Source of the DNA: an uncultured Planctomycetota bacterium
GTDB lineage: Bacteria; Planctomycetota; Planctomycetia; Pirellulales; Thermoguttaceae
Direction: 5' to 3'
NCBI GenBank assembly: GCA_902786505.1
Contig: CADACS010000038.1
Span: 1-36,244 of the forward strand
DNA length: 36,244 nt
Below are positions 31,312-36,244 of the stretch, in pieces. The notes under the pieces were generated by a model. It did no database searches, was not told where the DNA came from, and saw only the letters and a program-made list of their open reading frames with translations. The position numbers and the translations under genes are program-made. The stretch's first letter is position 1. Each line of letters starts with the position of its first letter.

Positions 31312-32084
31312 AGGTCGGCCCATACGGTCGCCGCGGCGACAACGGCCAGCAGAACCGTTTCGCACTTCACGACAAAGCAGCCGATCAGGTCGCCCGTCGC
31401 GCCGCCGAATTCGCGAAGGCATTTGCGCCGATAGCGAATAACGTACAACGCCGCGAAAACCGCGCACAGAACGCTGAGAGTAACGTCGAACGCGGCGATC
31501 GAGCCGAATCCGAGCGCCGCCTCGGCTATGAGCGCGACAATCGCGGCCCGGCTGGCGCCCGACGTCTCCATTACGAGCATGCCGTCTTTTCGAGCGGGCG
31601 GAGTCGCGAGCGCGAGTACGCCCGCGACCGCGCGCGCGCCGAAGAAGATAGCGGCGACGGCGTACAGAGGCGGGAAACTGCCCGAATCGACGACGATCGC
31701 GAGCGCCGCGAGCCACACGAGCGCCAGTTTAGCCAACCCGATGACGGCGAACGCGCCTATGTGCGGATCTTTAAGGATTTGCAGCTTCTCTTCCCGCGTC
31801 TTATACGACCGAAGCGCGTCCTGAACGTCCATAAAACCGTCGAGATGAAAGCCGCCGGAAACGACCAGAGGCGCGAGCGCGAGTAGCACGACGGTCGCAA
31901 GGTCCGGAAGATACGCAAAGTCCGCAAACGCAACGATTAATATCTCGAGCGCGCCGATTATGGCGCCGACCCACGGAAGAAAGACGAGATGATATTTCAG
32001 GTCGTCCTCTTTCCATTGGAACCGCGGGACCGGAATGCGCGAATAGAGCGAAAAGGCGGCCGCGATATTGCGCAAAAACTTCAT
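31308..32084 (-). CDS. cobS: Adenosylcobinamide-GDP ribazoletransferase (cobalamin synthase)
   Basis: CobS joins the activated cobinamide to alpha-ribazole or its phosphate at the membrane. The 258-residue protein is mostly hydrophobic, starts with AAAFSLYSRIPVPRF, and shows the active-site motif GGFHLDGFMDVQDAL and the GATGD loop near the C-terminus. AGGAGGAGGA precedes the ATG and lies inside the cobU end. It overlaps cobU and cobC by 4 bases each. Confidence 0.95.
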   Translation of the reverse strand: MKFLRNIAAAFSLYSRIPVPRFQWKEDDLKYHLVFLPWVGAIIGALEILIVAFADFAYLPDLATVVLLALAPLVVSGGFHLDGFMDVQDALRSYKTREEKLQILKDPHIGAFAVIGLAKLALVWLAALAIVVDSGSFPPLYAVAAIFFGARAVAGVLALATPPARKDGMLVMETSGASRAAIVALIAEAALGFGSIAAFDVTLSVLCAVFAALYVIRYRRKCLREFGGATGDLIGCFVVKCETVLLAVVAAATVWADL

Positions 32085-32614
32085 GGTCGTTCCTCCTCCT
32101 TTTCGGGCAGTTCTTCGACGCGGTCGGCGGCGGCGCGCAGCGCGGCGTTCACGGCGCGCGCGACTCGCGCGTACTTGCGCGTCGCGGCGTCGTAGCCGGG
32201 CCCGTCGAGCGGAAATTCGTTCGTAACCGCGACGAGCGCGCCGACCCGATCGGCAAGCCGAACGACGGACGCGGCGGTCCGGTCCGCGAGTTCCGATTCG
32301 CTAAGTTCCGCGTTCTTTGGAAGATACATTTCGTTTCCGACGAGATTCGAGACGCATTCGAGGAGCCACGCGGCGTTCGCGCCCCCGACGCCCGCGGGGT
32401 CGAGCGCGTCGAGTTCGCACGCGCGTTCGACCGTAACGAACCCTTTTCCTTCGCGCGCTTTGCGATGCTTTTCGACGCGCGCGCGCCCTTCCTCGCCGTA
32501 CGGCTCCATGGTCGCGAGATAGAAACGCGGCCCGCCGTTCGCGAGCTGGAGCGTTATCGCCTCGGCGCGCGCCGACTTGCCGCTGTTCGGGGTTCCCACG
32601 ATCAGAACGAGCAT
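32081..32614 (-). CDS. cobU: Adenosylcobinamide kinase / guanylyltransferase-like protein
   Basis: This 177-residue CobU-type protein activates cobinamide with GTP. The P-loop is GTPNSGKS and YLATMEPYGEEGRARVEKHRKAREGKGF follows in the usual place of the guanylyl-accepting segment. The later motif reads VTNEFPLDG where the classical family has SNEVGxGIVP, so it belongs to a diverged branch, and full bifunctionality is not certain. The start at 32614 begins the P-loop fold directly and overlaps cobT by 13 bases. The longer open frame upstream is shadow of cobT. Confidence 0.85.
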   Translation of the reverse strand: MLVLIVGTPNSGKSARAEAITLQLANGGPRFYLATMEPYGEEGRARVEKHRKAREGKGFVTVERACELDALDPAGVGGANAAWLLECVSNLVGNEMYLPKNAELSESELADRTAASVVRLADRVGALVAVTNEFPLDGPGYDAATRKYARVARAVNAALRAAADRVEELPEKEEERP

Positions 32615-33696
32615 TTGCCAAACCTTTCGTATTCCGCGACGTCGATTTCGGCAAAAGTCGAGCCGGTCTCCAAAAGGCCGAGCGCGAGATCGAGGAGCGG
32701 AAAGAGCATGACCGCGCCGGTCCCTTCTCCGAGCGCCATATTGCCCGAAATTAAAGGGCGCAGCCGCAAGACGTTCAGAACCGCGTCGATTCCCTTCTCC
32801 CGGCCCGAATGAGACGCGATCATGTACTCGCGGACGCCAGGCGCGATCCGTTCGGCGCACAGCGCGGCCGCCGCGGTTACCAAGCCGTCGACGATTATCG
32901 GAACGCGATAGCGCGCGCCCCCGATAAAGACGCCGACCAGGCCCGCGATATCGAGCCCGCCAAACTCGCATAACGTCTTGAACGCGCGGTCTTTATCCGA
33001 CTCGTACTTCTTCGCGTCGGCGGCGTGTTTTTCGAGCGCGCTTTCGATAACGCGCTTTTTGCGGCGAAGTCCTTCGTCGTCGAGCCCCGCGCCGCGCCCG
33101 ACGTACTGGCCGGGGTAGAGCTTGAGGAGCGAGCAGACGATCGCGGTCGACGGGGTCGTGTTTCCGATTCCCATTTCCCCCGACGCGATCGCGTTATATC
33201 CTTCTCCGGCAAGCCGTTCGACGAGCGCGATCCCGCGTTCGATCGCGAGGAGCGCTTCTTCTTCCGCGAGCGCCGGTTCGACGAGAAAATTTCTCGACCC
33301 GCGCGCGACTTTCAGATCGAGCACGCCCGGTATCGGCCCTTCGCAGTCGATTCCGATATCGACGGGCGTCACGTCGACGTTCGCGAGTGCGGCGAGCCGG
33401 GAAACGGAGCTCGTTCGGGCGCCGAGCGCCTTGGCGACGGCGAGCGTAACTTCTTTTCCGCACTGGGACACGCCCTCGGCGACGATCCCATGGTCGGCGC
33501 ACATAACGACGGCGGCGCGGCGCGCGAGCGTCGGTCGGTCGGTCCCTTGAATCGCGGCGATCCGGCATACGGCGTTCTCAAAATCGCCGAGCCCGTCGAT
33601 CGGCTTCGAAAGCGCGTCCCAACGGCGCTTAACGGCGGCCAGAATCGCGGCGTCCGGCTTAGCGACCGGGGTCGTAAAGAGCTCGCGCCTGTTCAT
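32602..33696 (-). CDS. cobT: Nicotinate-nucleotide:dimethylbenzimidazole phosphoribosyltransferase
   Basis: CobT makes alpha-ribazole phosphate, the lower ligand precursor. The 364-residue protein has KPIDGLGDFE at 31-40, VMCADHGIVAEGVSQCG, GEMGIGNTTPSTA around 173-184 and the catalytic glutamate E324 in MALGEGTGA. The start overlaps the stop of the ABC-CbiP gene by 4 bases, and the stop overlaps cobU by 13. No bluB-like or bza gene for the lower ligand base is seen in the window. Confidence 0.95.
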   Translation of the reverse strand: MNRRELFTTPVAKPDAAILAAVKRRWDALSKPIDGLGDFENAVCRIAAIQGTDRPTLARRAAVVMCADHGIVAEGVSQCGKEVTLAVAKALGARTSSVSRLAALANVDVTPVDIGIDCEGPIPGVLDLKVARGSRNFLVEPALAEEEALLAIERGIALVERLAGEGYNAIASGEMGIGNTTPSTAIVCSLLKLYPGQYVGRGAGLDDEGLRRKKRVIESALEKHAADAKKYESDKDRAFKTLCEFGGLDIAGLVGVFIGGARYRVPIIVDGLVTAAAALCAERIAPGVREYMIASHSGREKGIDAVLNVLRLRPLISGNMALGEGTGAVMLFPLLDLALGLLETGSTFAEIDVAEYERFGKCSF

Positions 33697-35993
33697 CGGT
33701 TTGCTCCTATCGTCTTATAAACGGCGGCCATATCGAGCGATTCGCGCAGGATTTGCGCGAGCCGGTCGTATTCGCGCTCCTTAATCGCGGCGTAATCGGC
33801 GACGCCGTCGAGCGTCAGTTCGATTCCTTTGCGTTCCGCGAGCGCGCCGACGACGCGCGACACGACCTCTTTGCGGTCGAACAGGCCGTGCACGTACGTC
33901 CCGTAAATATTGCCGCGGCAATAGCCTGACTTCTCCGACGTCCATTCGGGGAGCGCCGGATCGGTCGGCCGCGTTAGGCCCATGTGGATCTCGTAGCCGG
34001 ACCATGCCGCGCCGCGCAGCGCCGCGAGAATCCCGGTCGATTCGACGAACGTCCCGTCGACCTGCCGGCGCCGTTTCTCCGGCGTAATCTCCGTCGCGAC
34101 GGGCAAGAGCCCCAGCCCGCGCGCGCGTCCGCCCGACTCCGCGCCGCTCGGATCGCTAATCTCTTCTCCGAGAATCTGATAGCCGCCGCAAATCCCGACG
34201 ACCGCGCCCCCCGCGGACGCGTATTTGAGAATCGCCGATTCGAGTCCGATCTCGGCGAGCCGCCGCATATCGGCGATTGTATTTTTCGTGCCCGGCAGGA
34301 TTAAGAGATCGAGCCCGGCTAGTTCCGACGGCCTTTTGACGTACCGCACGGCCGCGCCGGGTATCTGCTCAAAGACGTCGAAATCGGTAAAGTTCGCGAT
34401 ATGATCCAATTTCACGACCCCGACGTTGACCGCCGCGCTCGACGCGCGCGCAAACCGTTCGGAGAGCGAATCTTCGTCGTCGAGATTGAGTTCCGCGTAA
34501 GGAACGACTCCGACGACCGGAATTCCGGACCGGCGTTCGAGCTCGGCAAGGCCGGGATCGAGTATCGACTTGTCGCCGCGGAACTTATTGACGATGAGCC
34601 CCGTCACGCGCGCGCGTTCGTCCGGGTCGAGGAGTTCGAGCGTGCCCAGAAGCTGGGCGAAGACGCCCCCGCGGTCGACGTCGCCGACGAGCACAACGGG
34701 CGCGTCGACGAGTTTCGCGATTCCCATATTGACGATATCGTTCGCCTTTAAATTGATTTCGGCGGGCGAGCCGGCGCCTTCAATAACGATAATATCGTTC
34801 TCGGCGGCAAGTTTATCGACGGCCGCGCGGATATCGGGCAGGAGCTTGGTTTTATACGCGAAATACTCCTTCGCGCGCATATTGCCGACGACTTTCCCAT
34901 TGACGATTACCTGCGAACCGCAGTCGTCGGTCGGCTTTAGGAGAATCGGATTCATTAGGACGGAGGGCGCGATTCCGGCCGCTTCCGCCTGCATGACCTG
35001 CGCGCGGCCCATCTCGAGTCCGTCGGCGGTTACGTACGAATTGAGCGCCATATTCTGCGATTTAAAGGGCGCGACCCGATATCCGTCCTGTTTAAAGATT
35101 CGGCATAACCCCGCGGCAATAAGGCTCTTGCCGACGTTCGACATGGTCCCCTGAATCATGACGAACTTCGCGCCCGGCCGATTCGAATTCGCCGCGGCAA
35201 ACGCGGATCGCGCCGGTTCGGAACCGCGCGAAGGGGCGTACTCGCCGTACGTCTTGCCGAATTCGCCGCGCGGAATATTAAAGAGCGTCTCGACGTAGTC
35301 GTTCGTCAAGACGCCGCGGGCCGGTCCGACGCGGTCGATTCGCCGGTCCGCGGAGACGCACACGGCGGAATCGGCGGCCGCGCGCGCGAGCTCGATTTCA
35401 TGCGTCGTCATGAGAACGCCGATCTTCTTATCGTGCGCGAGCCGTTTGAGCGTCGCGATAAATTCCAGTTTATACCCAACGTCGAGGAACCCGGTCGGCT
35501 CGTCGAGTATGAGCACGCCGGGCTCCTGCGCGAGCGCGCGCGCGAGGAGTACGCGCTGCTTCTGACCGTCGCTGAGCTTATCGAATTCCGCGTCGCTAAG
35601 TTCCTGCGCGCCGACCGTTTGCAGCGCTTCGTCGACCGCGTCGCGGTCTGCCGCCGAAAGCCGGCCCATAACGCCCGTAAACTGATAGCGCCCGACGCTT
35701 ACGACGTCGCGGCACGTCGCGAACTCGGCGGCCGCGCGCGCGGTCGTCATGACGGCGATTCGCCTTGCGCGCTCGCTTGGGCTAACCGTTTTGAAATCCT
35801 GGGAATCGAGAAAGACGGCGCCCCCCTGCGGCTCGAGATGTCCGGCGACCGTCTTTAAAAGGGTCGTCTTGCCGGCGCCGTTGGGCCCGACGACGGCGAC
35901 GATCTCTCCGGAGCGGACCCGGAGGCAAATCTCGGAAATAAGGGGCGTTTTGCCGTATCCGACGGCAAGGTCGCGCGCGAGAAGTTCCGACAT
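33693..35993 (-). CDS. cbiP: Fused ABC transporter ATPase (BtuD/FepC-like) and cobyric acid synthase
   Basis: This 766-residue fusion has residues 1-250 as an ABC ATPase with Walker A GPNGAGKT (36-43), signature LSDGQ (140-144), Walker B LILDEP (161-166) and the switch H198. A linker of about 25 residues follows. Residues 275-766 are cobyric acid synthase, which adds four amides to the ring: P-loop GTMSNVGKS (282-290), PFKSQNMALNSYVT, and the amidotransferase with Cys in GICGGYQILG and His in YVHGLFD. The ATG lies one base after the stop of the permease gene, so the ATPase half most likely powers that permease. Domain junction and reading frame are continuous. Confidence 0.93.
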   Translation of the reverse strand: MSELLARDLAVGYGKTPLISEICLRVRSGEIVAVVGPNGAGKTTLLKTVAGHLEPQGGAVFLDSQDFKTVSPSERARRIAVMTTARAAAEFATCRDVVSVGRYQFTGVMGRLSAADRDAVDEALQTVGAQELSDAEFDKLSDGQKQRVLLARALAQEPGVLILDEPTGFLDVGYKLEFIATLKRLAHDKKIGVLMTTHEIELARAAADSAVCVSADRRIDRVGPARGVLTNDYVETLFNIPRGEFGKTYGEYAPSRGSEPARSAFAAANSNRPGAKFVMIQGTMSNVGKSLIAAGLCRIFKQDGYRVAPFKSQNMALNSYVTADGLEMGRAQVMQAEAAGIAPSVLMNPILLKPTDDCGSQVIVNGKVVGNMRAKEYFAYKTKLLPDIRAAVDKLAAENDIIVIEGAGSPAEINLKANDIVNMGIAKLVDAPVVLVGDVDRGGVFAQLLGTLELLDPDERARVTGLIVNKFRGDKSILDPGLAELERRSGIPVVGVVPYAELNLDDEDSLSERFARASSAAVNVGVVKLDHIANFTDFDVFEQIPGAAVRYVKRPSELAGLDLLILPGTKNTIADMRRLAEIGLESAILKYASAGGAVVGICGGYQILGEEISDPSGAESGGRARGLGLLPVATEITPEKRRRQVDGTFVESTGILAALRGAAWSGYEIHMGLTRPTDPALPEWTSEKSGYCRGNIYGTYVHGLFDRKEVVSRVVGALAERKGIELTLDGVADYAAIKEREYDRLAQILRESLDMAAVYKTIGANR

Positions 35994-35994
35994 G

Positions 35995-36244
35995 CTACGC
36001 CCTCCTCTTGCCGAGCAGCATCGAGATAACGATCGGGGCGCCGAAGACCGCCGTTACCGTACTGATACTGAGTTCGCGGGGCGCGAACATTCTCCTGGCG
36101 AGCAGATCGCAAAAGAGGCAGAAGACGGCGCCGCCCAAAAAGGACGCGGGAATAATAACTCGCGGATTCGACGATTTTAGCGCGCGTCTTGCGACGTGCG
36201 GCACGGCGATTCCGACGAACGAGATCGGGCCGGCGAACGCGGCG
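35995..36244 (-). CDS. FecCD/BtuC-type ABC permease, C-terminal part (cut by the window edge)
   Basis: The last 82 complete codons of an inner-membrane ABC permease are present; the 5' part lies beyond 36244. The readable start AAFAGPISFVGIAVPHVARR is the coupling-helix region diagnostic of the FecCD family, which carries cobalamin, haem or iron siderophores. Further on is the hydrophobic VIIPASFLGGAVFCLFCDLLAR, and the C-terminus is SISTVTAVFGAPIVISMLL. The stop is followed one base later by the ABC-CbiP start. Corrinoid uptake is the contextual guess. Confidence 0.9.
   Translation of the reverse strand, partial: AAFAGPISFVGIAVPHVARRALKSSNPRVIIPASFLGGAVFCLFCDLLARRMFAPRELSISTVTAVFGAPIVISMLLGKRRA

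Overview
The window carries a GC-rich bacterial chromosome segment with a fermentative, oxygen-averse character. It has pyruvate formate-lyase with its activase, an anaerobic-type (early cobalt insertion) cobalamin pathway with CbiD and CbiG, and several flavin-dependent oxidoreductases. A lipobox lipoprotein and a polytopic membrane protein with extracytoplasmic domains show a bacterial envelope. The phylum cannot be fixed from the sequence alone. The GMP synthetase ATP-pyrophosphatase occurs here without its amidotransferase domain, which is more usual in archaea, but every other gene looks bacterial.

Layout. (1) 1-1235: intergenic DNA, a strong promoter and a stand-alone guaA ATP-PPase. 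(2) 1238-1602: a modular hairpin repeat and a strong intrinsic terminator. (3) 1661-9580: an eight-gene plus-strand redox island behind one promoter with twin inverted operators: TetR regulator, flavoredoxin-like protein, metal-dependent amidohydrolase, aldo/keto reductase, flavodoxin lipoprotein, a membrane protein/SUMF1/flavodoxin fusion, SDR and nitroreductase. (4) 9610-13025: three minus-strand DUF1963 paralogues, with three more repeat copies. (5) 13122-20606: a CMD-cupin fusion, an iron-sulfur flavoprotein-like gene, a DUF134-pflB-pflA cluster, and a divergent flavin reductase with a dicarboxylate/amino-acid symporter. (6) 20607-36244: about 15.6 kb of minus-strand cobalamin genes. The upstream transcription unit is partial btuC-like permease, ABC ATPase-CbiP fusion, cobT, cobU, cobS, cobC and cbiB. 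The downstream unit is cobD, cbiC, cbiD, cbiF, cbiG, cbiH, a cbiJ-E-T fusion, cbiA and a small Cys-rich protein. Most of these genes overlap by a few bases.

How it works together. The cobalamin block covers most of the corrin ring route from the precorrin-3 level on, a,c-diamide and cobyric acid amidation, the aminopropanol arm and lower-ligand assembly. CbiL, a cobaltochelatase and the adenosyltransferase are not in the window. The ABC part of the CbiP fusion and the permease next to it probably handle corrinoid or metal-chelate uptake. Pfl is preceded by overlapping palindromes of FNR half-site type, which fits anaerobic control.

The two most unusual things are the redox island, which predicts flavodoxin domains working outside the cytoplasmic membrane, one fused to a multi-TM protein with many histidines, and a family of two-module intergenic repeats. 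Their 38-39 bp units fold into two hairpins with conserved stems, variable loops and one compensatory stem change, and three of the four copies begin within 1-3 bases of a stop codon.
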